Assembly (NCBI RefSeq): GCF_000697965.2
Contig: NZ_CP015882.1
Coordinates: 620,001 to 684,000 of the forward strand
DNA: 64,000 nt
Origin: Ensifer adhaerens
GTDB taxonomy: Bacteria > Pseudomonadota > Alphaproteobacteria > Rhizobiales > Rhizobiaceae
Direction of reading: 5' to 3'
In this document: one piece after another, positions 49,508 to 58,426 of the stretch
Layout of the letters: each line of letters begins with the position of its first letter
How positions within the stretch are numbered: position 1 is the first letter of the stretch
Notes under the pieces: model-generated
What the model was told of the DNA's origin: nothing
The model's database searches: none
Seen by the model: the letters and a program-made list of their open reading frames with translations, nothing else
Program-made: the position numbers and the translations under genes

Positions 49508-50391
49508 CGCTTGGCTCCTTTCCGCCGGCTGGCGAGAGCATTGAGGCCATAAAGCACGGCGAAGGAGGCGACGAACAGGACGACTGAGGCGGCAACCGCC
49601 TTGCCGATGGCGCCCTGCTTGAAGAAGGCCTCATAGATGTAGATCGACAGCGATGCCGTCGATCCGCCGGGACCGCTCCCGGTCAACACATAGACGTTGT
49701 CAAAGACCCGGAAGCCGTCGATGAAGCGGATAAGCAACGCGGCCGCGATCGTAGGGCCCATCATCGGCAGTTCGATGAACCACAGGCGCTGCAGGCTTCG
49801 CGCCCCGTCCATTGCGGATGCTTCGGCAATCTCGGAAGGGATCGCCTGATAAGCCATGTAGAAAAGCAGCAGCGTGAATGGTGTCCACTGCAACGTCTCA
49901 ACGACGACCAGGGTCCAGAAGGCGGAGCCGGGCCCAAGGAACGAGATGCTGGCGCCGAAATAGGTCCAGAGATAATAAGGTACCGGCCCGACGAATTCGT
50001 GCAAGACAAGGCGGTACATCAGGCCGACCAGTGCCGGCGCGACCATGAGCGGCAGCATCAGGATCGCCATCAGCCAGCTCCGTTTTTCGATGAGCGGCGA
50101 CAGGAAGATCGCCAGCGACAGCCCGAGCAGGCATTCGAGAATAGCGGTCAAGAGGCCGAAGCGCAGCGAGAACCAGCTCGCCTGCCAGAAAGCCGCATCG
50201 CTCCAGACCGAGAGAAAGTTCTTGAGCCCGGTAAACGTCGGCTGGCGTAGCGTCTCGAAGGAGACCTCGGAGACCGAATAGATCAGATTGACGAGGGCCG
50301 GGAAGCCCAGGAAAACGAGCAGGAAGAGGACGAGCGGCGTGGCGAGCAGCCGGAACTCAGGGGCATTGGATTGCGGTCTGGCTATCGTCAT
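49504..50391 (-). CDS. carbohydrate ABC transporter permease (UgpA/MalF type)
   Basis: 295 residues, six predicted membrane segments, EAA loop IAEASAMDGARSLQRLWFIELP. The ATG at 50391 is used; longer in-frame starts extend into the stem-loop gap and lack membrane character. Overlaps the next permease by 4 bases. It is 248 bases downstream of its binding protein gene, a gap that holds a stem-loop. Confidence 0.9.
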   Translation of the reverse strand: MTIARPQSNAPEFRLLATPLVLFLLVFLGFPALVNLIYSVSEVSFETLRQPTFTGLKNFLSVWSDAAFWQASWFSLRFGLLTAILECLLGLSLAIFLSPLIEKRSWLMAILMLPLMVAPALVGLMYRLVLHEFVGPVPYYLWTYFGASISFLGPGSAFWTLVVVETLQWTPFTLLLFYMAYQAIPSEIAEASAMDGARSLQRLWFIELPMMGPTIAAALLIRFIDGFRVFDNVYVLTGSGPGGSTASLSIYIYEAFFKQGAIGKAVAASVVLFVASFAVLYGLNALASRRKGAKR

Positions 50392-50600
50392 GGCACCGAT
50401 CTGTGTCTGTTGTCGGTCGGGCAAGGGGACGCAAGGTGTTTCCTCGGTCCACTTCCCAGTGCCTGTTACAGGAGATCTAGCCAGCCCAAATCCTTGAGCT
50501 GGATGGCTCTTTGGCACCGCGGACGCGGCGCACCTGGATCCCGTGCGGAGCACTGGCAAGTGGGGTGGAGAAAGATTCCCCGGTACCCGCTTGTCGTTGA

Positions 50601-50633
50601 GGGCTGCGGCCTTCCTGGTGGACGCCGCAACCC
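50601..50633 (-). terminator. stem-loop after binding-protein gene
   Basis: GGGCTGCGGC (50601-50610) pairs with GCCGCAACCC (50624-50633) with one wobble pair, immediately after the binding-protein stop on the minus strand. No strong T run. The 248-base gap 50392-50639 otherwise shows no gene. Confidence 0.5.
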
Positions 50634-50639
50634 TTTCAC

Positions 50640-51974
50640 TTACTTCAGCAGGTCTGCCATGCCCTTTTCGGTGCTAGCGAGCGCATCCTCGATCGATTGC
50701 TGGCCGGACCAGTAGCCGGTGAACTCCTTGGCCTGCAGTTCGTAGACCGAGAGCGCCTTGGCTGACGTAGCACCGTTCATGACGTAACCGTACTTGCCGG
50801 CGAATTCGCCGAGCTTGACGAGATCAGGCCGGGAATCGGCGACCTCGACGACCACTTCCGGCGTCAGGGCTGGTGCGCCGTTGTTTTTGGCGTAGATCAG
50901 CGCGGCTTCCTTGGAAGACAGCCACTTCACGAACTTGGCCGCACCCTCCTTGTTTTCGGCATTCTTGTTGAGGCCGAAACCGAGGCCGTGGATATGGGTG
51001 AAGCGCCCTTGAGGACCTGCAGGTGGTGCGACCGTTTCGGTCACGTCTGCCACAGCAGGGGATTTCTCCTTGCTCGTCAGGTCGCCGGCTGCCGCATTCC
51101 ATTGCAGCATTGCGGCCACTTGGCCAGACGCAAAGGCGGCATTCGCCTCGGCAAATTCGTAAGACAGTGAGTCCTTCGGTGATGCGCCATTGTCGTAGAG
51201 CAGCTTGTAGATCTCGAGGCCCTTTCGATAGGCATCGGAGTTCACGGTGATCTTGCCGCTGTCGTCCATCCAGTTCGCACCATAGGCGCGTGGTACCGAC
51301 TGCCAGACCATGATGTTGAAGAGAAGGTTCTTGAGCTGCAGCACCGTGCCGTAGCGGGTCGGGCTGTCCGGGTTGACCGCCTGAGTGAAGTAGAGCGCGG
51401 TGGCGGCGTAATCGTCCCAGGTCCACTCGTCCGGGATCTTGGGCTCCAGCTTCTTGCCGAGATACTTCTCCGAGATCTCGGCATATTTCGCCTTGCCGGC
51501 GTCATCTTTCAGCAGGGCCTCGATCAGGTCCTTGCGGAAATACATGAAGTGAAGCGAGAGATCGGTTGGCACGCCATATTGCTTGCCCTGGTACTGCATG
51601 GTCGACAGTACGGAATCGCCATAGACCGCCTTGGCTTCGCCCGAAAGTTCGACCGGCTCCATGAACGGCGCGTAACGGCCGATCGAATAGGTAGCGAGCA
51701 GGTTGAGGTCGAAGGCCTTCGAGCCAGCGGCGAGATCGGCCTGCAGCTTGTCCCAGAAGCCGTCTCGGTTGAAGAACAGAAGTTCGACCTTGTCGTTCTC
51801 GGCAACGTCTGACTTGGCGTTGTAGGCGTCGGCGGCAGCCCGCAGTGCCGTTTCTTCCGGGCCGCCCGGCCAGCCGAGCACCGTTACTTCCGCAAGGGCC
51901 GGCGTGGCCGCCAGCAGGCTCGCAATACCCGCTGCGGCGAGCAGCGCACGTCTTTTCGTTGTCGCAAATGTCAT
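50640..51974 (-). CDS. amino-sugar ABC transporter substrate-binding protein
   Basis: Periplasmic family 1 solute-binding protein, 444 residues, with a signal peptide (KRR, hydrophobic 9-26, cleavage after ALA near residue 28). The ATG at 51974 follows GGGAGAA and overlaps the nanK stop (ATGA). Encoded between nanK and the permeases, so N-acetylmannosamine, N-acetylneuraminate or a related amino sugar is the likely cargo. Not a TRAP or SatABCD-type sialate binder by size or fold. Confidence 0.9.
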   Translation of the reverse strand: MTFATTKRRALLAAAGIASLLAATPALAEVTVLGWPGGPEETALRAAADAYNAKSDVAENDKVELLFFNRDGFWDKLQADLAAGSKAFDLNLLATYSIGRYAPFMEPVELSGEAKAVYGDSVLSTMQYQGKQYGVPTDLSLHFMYFRKDLIEALLKDDAGKAKYAEISEKYLGKKLEPKIPDEWTWDDYAATALYFTQAVNPDSPTRYGTVLQLKNLLFNIMVWQSVPRAYGANWMDDSGKITVNSDAYRKGLEIYKLLYDNGASPKDSLSYEFAEANAAFASGQVAAMLQWNAAAGDLTSKEKSPAVADVTETVAPPAGPQGRFTHIHGLGFGLNKNAENKEGAAKFVKWLSSKEAALIYAKNNGAPALTPEVVVEVADSRPDLVKLGEFAGKYGYVMNGATSAKALSVYELQAKEFTGYWSGQQSIEDALASTEKGMADLLK

Positions 51975-52843
51975 TTTTGGTTCTCCCTCAAGTTTTGTTG
52001 ACACTCTGCAAGATTAGCAACGCCGATCACCCCTGCATTCTCCCCAAGGGCGGCGGCGTGTAGCGATGGTCGAAGGCGTGGCGGCACCGGTTCCAGTGCG
52101 CGTTCGACGGCGGCGAGATAGCCTTCGGCCAGGCCGATGCTGCCGCCGATGACGATGCGTTTCGGGTCCAACGTGAGCTGGATGTTGCGGCAGAGCAGCG
52201 CGGTTCGCCCCGCGGATGTTTCGATGATGCGCCTGGCCCAGTCATCGGCATTTCGGGCCGCGGCAAAGACGTCGCGCGCGGTGGCGCCGGATTGGTGGGG
52301 GGATGCCTCCCTGGCGATCCAGTGGCCGGACACGCGATCTTCGAGCACATCATCAGCCCATTCGGCACTACGCGATTGGCCGAAGTGTCCGGCGAGGCCC
52401 TCGAGCAGACGCCCGTTCAGGACGATGCCGCCGCCGATGCCGGTGGAGATCGTCAGGAAGACCATGTCTTCGCGGTTGCCTGCGCCAAAGGCGTATTCAC
52501 CCCAGGCGGCCGCATGGGCGTCGTTTGCAGCCAGTACCGGCACGTCAGCCAGTCGTTCGATCGTCGCTGTCAGCGGAAACCGATCAGGTATGGCGAGTGT
52601 GTTGCGGTTGAGCGCTGACCATTGGCCGTTATCGACAATGCCAGTGACCGCGGCGCCGACCGAGCCGTACGCACCGCGCCAGGACGCGATCGCACCGAAG
52701 AGTGCGGCGAGCCACTGGGTCGGGTCGCCTTGGCGGGGCGTCGGCATCCGGTGCGTGTCGACGATCTCTGTTCCCCGGATAAGGGCAGCCAGCATCTTCG
52801 TGCCGCCGACATCGATCGAAAGAACGGTCCGGGGCTCAGTCAT
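51971..52843 (-). CDS. nanK: ROK-family kinase, probable N-acetylmannosamine kinase
   Basis: 290 residues. ATP-binding DVGGTK near residue 11, catalytic Asp in AANDAHAAAWGEY, and GTGIGGGIV-like phosphate loop (STGIGGGIVLNG). The zinc-binding Cys cluster present in many ROK kinases is absent: after GLAGHFGQS the segment runs EWADDVLEDRVSGHW without Cys. The adjacent nanE makes N-acetylmannosamine the best substrate. The ATG at 52843 is used; the long frame upstream lies over nanE. Confidence 0.85.
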   Translation of the reverse strand: MTEPRTVLSIDVGGTKMLAALIRGTEIVDTHRMPTPRQGDPTQWLAALFGAIASWRGAYGSVGAAVTGIVDNGQWSALNRNTLAIPDRFPLTATIERLADVPVLAANDAHAAAWGEYAFGAGNREDMVFLTISTGIGGGIVLNGRLLEGLAGHFGQSRSAEWADDVLEDRVSGHWIAREASPHQSGATARDVFAAARNADDWARRIIETSAGRTALLCRNIQLTLDPKRIVIGGSIGLAEGYLAAVERALEPVPPRLRPSLHAAALGENAGVIGVANLAECQQNLRENQK

Positions 52844-52845
52844 GA

Positions 52846-53532
52846 TCAAGCCTCGCTTCCGGCAAGCGTTTGATCGAGCGCCTGCCGGAACCACGCCGTC
52901 ACATGTTCGGGACGCGTGATCGCGGAACCGACGACGACAGTGAAGGCCCCCGCCTGCAGCGCCTGAGCGGCCTGTTCGGGCGTGCGCACACAGCCTTCGG
53001 CAACCACGTGAGGGGTGAGGCCGCGCATGGCGGCGATGAGCGCGAAGTCCGGCTCCGTCGGCTCGACCGGTCCGGTGTAGCCAGCAAGGGTTGAGCCGAC
53101 GATCTCGGCACCTTCGGCAAGCGCGCGCTCGGCGTCGGCGAAAACAGAGCAATCCGCCATGGCGATCTTGCCGCCGGCGTGAATGCGCTCGATCAGCGTC
53201 CTGGTCGCAACCGGCCGTTCGCGAGCAGTGGCATCATAGGCGATGATATCGGCGCCGGCTGCCGCCAGAGCATCGACGTCCTCGACAAAGGGGGTGATGC
53301 GGATCGGCGATGTCTCCAGGTCGCGTTTGACGAGGCCGATAATTGGCCGATCGGTCGCCTGGCGCACGGCGCGAACATAGTCTGCAGACTCGATGCGAAG
53401 GGCGGTTGCGCCGCCGTCGAGCGCGGCCAAGGCGAAACCGACAACCATGGCGGCATTGTCCATGACGCCGCCTTTCACCGGTTGGCAAGAAACGATCAGA
53501 CCGTGCTTGAGGCTATGGATGTCGAAGGTCAC
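52846..53532 (-). CDS. nanE: N-acetylmannosamine-6-phosphate 2-epimerase
   Basis: 228 residues, TIM barrel. Interconverts ManNAc-6-P and GlcNAc-6-P. Conserved segments: LIVSCQPV near the start, IGLVKRD (catalytic Lys), DATARERP and VVAEGCVRTPEQ (catalytic Glu). GTG start with GGGAGAG upstream. First gene of the operon; nanK starts 3 bases after its stop. NagA/NagB, which would process GlcNAc-6-P, are not in the window. Confidence 0.93.
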   Translation of the reverse strand: MTFDIHSLKHGLIVSCQPVKGGVMDNAAMVVGFALAALDGGATALRIESADYVRAVRQATDRPIIGLVKRDLETSPIRITPFVEDVDALAAAGADIIAYDATARERPVATRTLIERIHAGGKIAMADCSVFADAERALAEGAEIVGSTLAGYTGPVEPTEPDFALIAAMRGLTPHVVAEGCVRTPEQAAQALQAGAFTVVVGSAITRPEHVTAWFRQALDQTLAGSEA

Positions 53533-53592
53533 GCAGGCTCTCCCAATGGAGGCCTCACGGTAACAGTGTAAGACCAGATTGCAACAGGAATT

Positions 53593-53602
53593 ATACTGGT
53601 AT
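53593..53602. promoter_or_regulatory. GntR (HutC-type) operator upstream of nanE
   Basis: ATACTGGTAT is an inverted repeat (ATAC/GTAT). It touches the stop codon of the gntR gene and lies 61 bases before nanE. A copy with one mismatch precedes the gntR gene itself at 54399. Confidence 0.55.
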
Positions 53603-54348
53603 TACCTCATCAGCTCGATAACGAAGTCGTAGACGTCACCCCGGTACTTGGTCTGGGTGAATTCGACAATTTGCCCATCGGCCAGGAAACAGCGCCGCTC
53701 CATGACGAGCAGGCTCGTGTCTTCGGGCGTTGCGAGCAGGCGTCGCTCTTCATCGCTTGCAGGCTTTGCCTGCATGCGCTGCAGTGCCCGGACAGGCAAA
53801 GCGCCGTGGGCTGCGAGATATTCGTACAAGGACGCGCCGATGGCGTCCGGATCCGGCACAAAGCGGGCGGGAAGCGATGCCGTTTCGATCGCGATCGGCG
53901 TGTCGTTGGCCGTCCTCAATCGTCTAAGGCGTACGATTTTTTCTCCCGCCGGAATGCCAAGCGCCATCATTTCAGCGGGTGACGGGCGGCTGATTTCACG
54001 TGAGATCCAGGTGCAACCGGGTTCCAGCCCGCGCGAGCGCATATCTTCGGAGAAGCTCGTCATCGTGGCCAGGGATTTCTCGACACGTGATGAAACAACG
54101 GTCTTTGCCCCCTGGCGGCGGTCAAGCAGGCCATCAGCGACGAGCCCTTCGATCGCCTTGCGCACCGTCACGCGCGAAATCGAAAGGCCCTCGCTCAAGT
54201 CCCGCTCGCTGGGGATGACCGAACCGCGGCGGAGTGTCGAGGCGCTGATGGCCTGTTTGATCGCCTCTTCAAGGCGGCGATAGAGCGGCTCGCCGCTGTC
54301 GCCCGACATTTGGCTGGCAAGAAACTCGAGCGTTGTCTGATCGTTCAT
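53602..54348 (-). CDS. HutC-type GntR transcriptional regulator (UTRA domain)
   Basis: 248 residues: winged HTH (VIPSERDLSEGLSISRVTVRKAIEGL) and C-terminal UTRA ligand domain (about 95-240, ending TKYRGDVYDFVIEL). The ATG at 54348 follows AAGGTGAT; an in-frame start 33 bases earlier is less likely. Precedes nanE by 69 bases in the same direction and is probably its repressor, with an amino-sugar phosphate as effector. Confidence 0.9.
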   Translation of the reverse strand: MNDQTTLEFLASQMSGDSGEPLYRRLEEAIKQAISASTLRRGSVIPSERDLSEGLSISRVTVRKAIEGLVADGLLDRRQGAKTVVSSRVEKSLATMTSFSEDMRSRGLEPGCTWISREISRPSPAEMMALGIPAGEKIVRLRRLRTANDTPIAIETASLPARFVPDPDAIGASLYEYLAAHGALPVRALQRMQAKPASDEERRLLATPEDTSLLVMERRCFLADGQIVEFTQTKYRGDVYDFVIELMR

Positions 54349-54398
54349 GGGGATCACCTTTCCGGATGACCCCTTATGCAAAATTTTTCATAGGTTTT

Positions 54399-54408
54399 AA
54401 ACTGGTAT
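54399..54408. promoter_or_regulatory. GntR (HutC-type) operator upstream of the regulator gene
   Basis: AAACTGGTAT differs from the nanE-proximal site ATACTGGTAT by one base and lies 50 bases before the gntR start, consistent with autoregulation. Confidence 0.45.
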
Positions 54409-54488
54409 TGTCGTAATCGGCCTCAGCGACACATGCCGGGCCAATGTGTGGCGCCGATCCGTGGCGGCAAATGGCGTCCTGCACGAGC

Positions 54489-54593
54489 CTAAAGCAGTGC
54501 CACTATCGCTGCGATGAACAGCATTGCGAGCACCGCGAGTGCAAGATGGAGTAGGTTCGCCCGGTGGCTTTGGCTTCTAAAAGTTCGCGCCAT
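54489..54593 (-). CDS. 34-residue single-span membrane peptide
   Basis: A basic start (MARTFRSQSHRAN) is followed by a hydrophobic segment that runs to the C-terminus (residues 14-34). GAGG lies 8 bases before the ATG at 54593. Topology predicted N-in with the tail in the membrane. Small proteins of this kind are common in rhizobia but this one is not recognised. Nothing else is seen in the gap 54409-54820. Confidence 0.5.
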   Translation of the reverse strand: MARTFRSQSHRANLLHLALAVLAMLFIAAIVALL

Positions 54594-54820
54594 GTTCTTT
54601 ACCTCACGATCTGACATGTAACGCACAGCTCTCATGATGGTTCATGGCCATCGCAGCTGAACCGTCGGCTGGCGACCGCCTATGCATTTCCCACATGGGA
54701 GCGCTGAGTTTTCAGCGCTGCAACTTACGGAAAGCCTGAGCTATAAGGTGTTCATCGAAGCGAAACGAGGCGCCACGGACTGGCAGCCAGGCTTCGAAAG
54801 CCCATTGAAAGGGGGATCAA

Positions 54821-54967
54821 ATGAACATCGCACGCTCCATCAACAACTGGCGCAAGTACCGTCAGACGGTCACCGAACTGGGCCGCATGTCGAACCGCGA
54901 ACTTCGCGACCTCGGCATCGAACGCGCCGACATCGACCGCGTCGCACGTACGGCCTTCGCCCGCTAA
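54821..54967 (+). CDS. DUF1127 family protein, 48 residues
   Basis: MNIARSINNWRKYRQ followed by the family signature TELGRMSNRELRDLGIERADI and a short tail VARTAFAR. AAAGGGGG lies 5 bases upstream of the ATG. Short arginine-rich DUF1127 proteins of this kind are implicated in RNA metabolism and phosphate or stress responses in Agrobacterium. Monocistronic, closed by a strong terminator at 54995. Confidence 0.85.
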   Translation: MNIARSINNWRKYRQTVTELGRMSNRELRDLGIERADIDRVARTAFAR

Positions 54968-54994
54968 GGCGATCTTAAAGACTGAAGAATTGCC

Positions 54995-55031
54995 AAGCGC
55001 CTGCATCTCCTGCGGGCGCTTTTGCTTTTGA
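54995..55031 (+). terminator. intrinsic terminator of the DUF1127 gene
   Basis: AAGCGCC (54995-55001) pairs exactly with GGCGCTT (55016-55022), extended by inner GC pairs, and is followed by TTGCTTTTG. Strong rho-independent terminator 28 bases after the stop codon. Confidence 0.85.
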
Positions 55032-55100
55032 GGTCATGGAGTTTGTTGGGGCGTAGGGAACACCATATGTTCCAGGCTGGCGCGCCCCGCAAAATCGTCC

Positions 55101-55129
55101 AAAAGAAAACCCCGCCGGGGAAGGCGGGG
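55101..55129 (-). terminator. intrinsic terminator of the DUF4105 gene
   Basis: CCCCGCC (55110-55116) pairs exactly with GGCGGGG (55123-55129). On the minus strand it is followed by TTTTCTTTT, so it ends transcription of the gene that stops at 55254. Confidence 0.8.
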
Positions 55130-55253
55130 CAAGGCTCACGCCCAGTTGGCTCGGGGAAGAAACTCCATCAGAAGACTGACATGCGCACGTAGCGAAGAAT
55201 GAAACAGGCTGTTGCGGATTGCTGATGAGCTCCCTGATGACCGTTCGCCGTCT

Positions 55254-56381
55254 TCAAGGCGAGCCCTGCGGCACTGGCGAAGGCACGCCGAGTCTTATTG
55301 CCTTTGAGAAATTTGGCGACAACCCGTCGTCCCGAGCACGTTGGCCGATATGACTGGCATTTCTGAGTTCTGCGAGCGACACTGACGTATCGACCGCCCC
55401 CCGATCATAAGCGTAGTCGGGAAGATACCCGTTGACGATGAGACGCCAGTCGAACGGGATCGAGTCTCCTACAACGCGCATCATCTTGACAACCGTCGTC
55501 GTGCAGTTGGTCGTAAGCGAGTTGTAGAAGAGCGGCGTTGTGGCAAGAGCGTTGGCGTCTGTAACATACTCGCGCAGAAGCGCACGCGCCTGGTCAGGTG
55601 ACGCCTTCAGGCGATAGATTTGAACATCCTCGCTGCGGAAATTTGACCGGACGCCCACCACGTCCCGTTCGTCGGCTGCGATGATCACCAAAGGATTGCT
55701 CTTGAACAAATCTGCGAGCGGCGAGAACGCGCCGCCAACCCGCCGACGGACTTCGACCGACCACGGGAGCTGCTCGCCGCCTTCAAATCCAAAGCTGAAT
55801 ATTACATGGGCAATCTCTGGCCCCGCCCAATAGGACATGAACAGGTCGACTGTTCGGAGCTTCCTCATATCGTAGGTCCGCGTGGTCCACCGTTCGACGA
55901 ATTCCGTGCTGCTGTGCCATTCGAAGTTGCGAACATTGGTTAGTGTCAGCAGGTCGCCGTGAAATTCGCCTGTAACCTGTCGTGCAACATCAGGTGCCCA
56001 CGAACCGTCTTCGACGGGTTTGATCGTCCTCCACCAAATCAAGACAACTGCGAACGCAACTGCAAATACCAGGAGAGCTTTGAGACGCCAGCGGCCAAAC
56101 AGCGCGGCGACCGTCAAAAGCCCGACAAGTGCAAAGAGTCCGGCGATAAAACCTCTTGTGAATTCGGAAACGGGAAGACGATACCATAATGCAAGCGAGG
56201 CCCAGGCGGCTGCCACGGCTAGCAGAATCGCCGGCGGAACAGTCAGAACAACCAGAGCCCAGCGACTCCAGCCACTCCTTTGCTTGTTCCAACCTGGATT
56301 CCTCAACACTTCAGGTCCCGCGTAGTTTGCCAGCCGCTTTGTTTGGGCTGCCGCTTGCTCATGTTTGACTCCTCTCGTCAC
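55254..56381 (-). CDS. DUF4105 domain membrane protein
   Basis: About 375 residues. Three hydrophobic segments near residues 40-65, 77-95 and 102-120 are followed by a domain matching DUF4105 (HVIFSFGFEGGEQLPWSVEVRR, NSLTTNCTTTVVKMM). The conserved Asn-Cys pair in TNCTT suggests a cysteine-peptidase-like active site; activity is not established. The start is uncertain: a GTG at 56381 gives the full frame. Monocistronic. Confidence 0.8.
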   Translation of the reverse strand: MTRGVKHEQAAAQTKRLANYAGPEVLRNPGWNKQRSGWSRWALVVLTVPPAILLAVAAAWASLALWYRLPVSEFTRGFIAGLFALVGLLTVAALFGRWRLKALLVFAVAFAVVLIWWRTIKPVEDGSWAPDVARQVTGEFHGDLLTLTNVRNFEWHSSTEFVERWTTRTYDMRKLRTVDLFMSYWAGPEIAHVIFSFGFEGGEQLPWSVEVRRRVGGAFSPLADLFKSNPLVIIAADERDVVGVRSNFRSEDVQIYRLKASPDQARALLREYVTDANALATTPLFYNSLTTNCTTTVVKMMRVVGDSIPFDWRLIVNGYLPDYAYDRGAVDTSVSLAELRNASHIGQRARDDGLSPNFSKAIRLGVPSPVPQGSP

Positions 56382-56784
56382 ATTCTCGATTGGCCCATTT
56401 CAAGAGCCGCTTAAACCACACAGTATTTCCCCAGGTTCGCTCTTCGTCAGCATTATGTCGAATATATCGTGCTACTGAAGAACGTAACGGTTACATTCCG
56501 CACGAGCGCGTTGCAGCCGCGGTGAGGAGGGAACCGTCAATTATTGACGGGGAAGACCTCCGGAAATCGTCAACTGCCGCCAACCGTAGACTGGCTCGGC
56601 ATCTTCGCGCGACCGATGCGGTTTACTAAACTGCCTTGGTGCCTGGAGGCAGACCGCGCTATTCGTCCGGTGCAGCAGCATCTTCTGGCGAATCTCCCTA
56701 AAAATTTACGGAGCGCTGGACACGGCGCGATAACTTGACTGGCAGAACTTGGTCCGAACCTACCGACCTTGCGATGGAGCGTAT
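56382..56784. other. intergenic stretch, no supported gene
   Basis: About 400 bases between divergent DUF4105 and binding-protein genes. Short frames (64-79 codons) cross it without ribosome sites or recognisable sequence. It presumably holds both promoters. Confidence 0.4.
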
Positions 56785-57851
56785 ATGTCAAGCCGCCTCA
56801 AGACATTCACTGCACTGGTACTGTCCCTATCGGCGTTTCTGCCGGCCGCGGCGTCGACCGAAACGGCCTTCCTCGACCACCGCGGCAAGAAGGTCATGTT
56901 TGCAAAACCGCCGGAACGCGTCGTGACGACAGTTCGCTCGGCGCCGATCATCTATCGTGCCGTGGACGAAAAGGCCGATCGCATCGTCGGCATGAACAAG
57001 GATTCGCTGGTGAGGTACTTTACCAGCGGCATCTATGCCGAGATGCTCCCGGAAATGGCCAAAATCAATGCCAGTGCCGCCCAGGATGGCTTCGTACCGA
57101 ATGTCGAGGCGATCCTTGCGGAAAAACCCGACGTGGTGATCCAGTGGACCCATGACGAGAAGCTTATCGAACCGCTGGAGCGGGTGGGGCTCACTCTCGT
57201 CGGCTGGCAATGCTGCTCCGAGCAGGACCGGCTCGACTATGTCACGCTCAGTGGCTACATGACCGGCCGCAACGACCGCGCCCAGGCAATCCTGAAGCAC
57301 AGTCCGAAACGTTGAAGGCCCTCAATGAAAAGGTTGCCAAGCTCGACAAGTCGGCGCTTCCGTCTGTCCTTCACATCGACAACGTCGCCGACCAGATCCA
57401 AGTCATCGCCAATGGCTCGCAGGATCTTTCCCTCAGCGGCGTCACCAACCCGGCGGCGGATAAAACCGGTGAATGGTGGCGAACCGTCGATTTTGAACAG
57501 TTGCTCGTCTGGAACCCGGACATCATCATCATTCCCGCCTATGCGACCGACCTCAACCCCAAGGATTTGTTCAACAACCCGGTCCTTGCCAGCCTGAAGG
57601 CCGTGAAGGAGAAGCGCGTATACAAGCAGCCGATCTTTGCCAGCACCCCCGATGCGCCGGAAATCTTCCTGACATCGGAATGGCTGGCGGCGGTCGCCCA
57701 TGGGGCCGATTTTGCTCCCACCTTCAAGAAGCAGATCCTCGACAACTACAAGCTCATTTACGGCGCCGAACTGAAAGACGACCAGGTCGCTGCGATCCTT
57801 GAAACTGAAAGCAATGCGCCTGCGAGCAGATATGCCGAGCTCTTCCAGTAA
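56785..57851 (+). pseudogene. siderophore/cobalamin-type ABC substrate-binding protein, frameshifted
   Basis: N-terminal half in one frame (signal peptide 5-24, then FLDHRGKKVMFAKPPERVVTT, the TroA/BtuF-like start, and VPNVEAILAEKPDVVIQW), ending at a TGA after LKHSPKR near 57315. The C-terminal half continues in the next frame (SETLKALNEKV to ASRYAELFQ). A single lost base near 57297-57312 explains it. GGAGCG precedes the ATG at 56785. No permease or ATPase is adjacent, so the protein is an orphan. Decay or a sequencing error cannot be told apart here. Confidence 0.8.
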
Positions 57852-57864
57852 GGGCGACCTGTAG

Positions 57865-58035
57865 CCTGCGGACTGGATCTGGCAGTACCCGACGACGACG
57901 GCGCGCGGCGGCTACGTCTTCATGCACAAGGACAACATGACCCGCTACCCAGACCGTGGCCCCAAAAAGGAGGCGCTTGTCGCCAATGTCTGCCTCGCGT
58001 TTCGCAGGCTCTCCATGGGTGAACTGCTGACTTAA
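57865..58035 (+). other. possible coding remnant
   Basis: A frame of about 56 codons without its own start contains TTTARGGYVFMHKDNMTRYP and ends TAA. It reads like the tail of a real protein but no family is recognised. It lies just after the frameshifted binding protein, so the area may be decaying. Confidence 0.3.
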
Positions 58036-58086
58036 AGGACCAAGACGCGGTCCCTATTGGCGCACGTACCCAAAAGTGCAGGTGGC

Positions 58087-58272
58087 TCACGGCCAGGCCG
58101 CGTAGTTCGTGTTGACGTCGTTCCTCTTCAGGGCGCCGCCGGCGCTGGCAACGAGCTTCTCAGCTGGTGCAAGATTTTCTGTCAAATGTTCTGGCAGGCC
58201 GTGCTTGCCTTTGGCCTTCTCCGCTTCTTTTGACGTAACAAAGGTCGTGCTTCCTGTTCTTTTCACGAGCAC
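58087..58272 (-). CDS. small hypothetical protein, 61 residues
   Basis: Lys- and Ala-rich protein with a GTG start (VLVKRTGSTTFVTSKEAEKA). No signal peptide, membrane segment or known motif. The ribosome site is poor. Protein-like composition is the only support. Confidence 0.35.
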   Translation of the reverse strand: MLVKRTGSTTFVTSKEAEKAKGKHGLPEHLTENLAPAEKLVASAGGALKRNDVNTNYAAWP

Positions 58273-58426
58273 ACGAAAGGGTGAATTTGCCCTGGAGTGG
58301 CTGCGGCCATTTTGGCCTTCAATCGTAAGTGACCGCCCCCCCGAGCCCGCTTATAGTGATTTGCCTTTTGGGGAGGCCGCTACAGATTGCTAATGTTCTA
58401 TTGCGCGAAAGTTGTTGAGAGCACAC

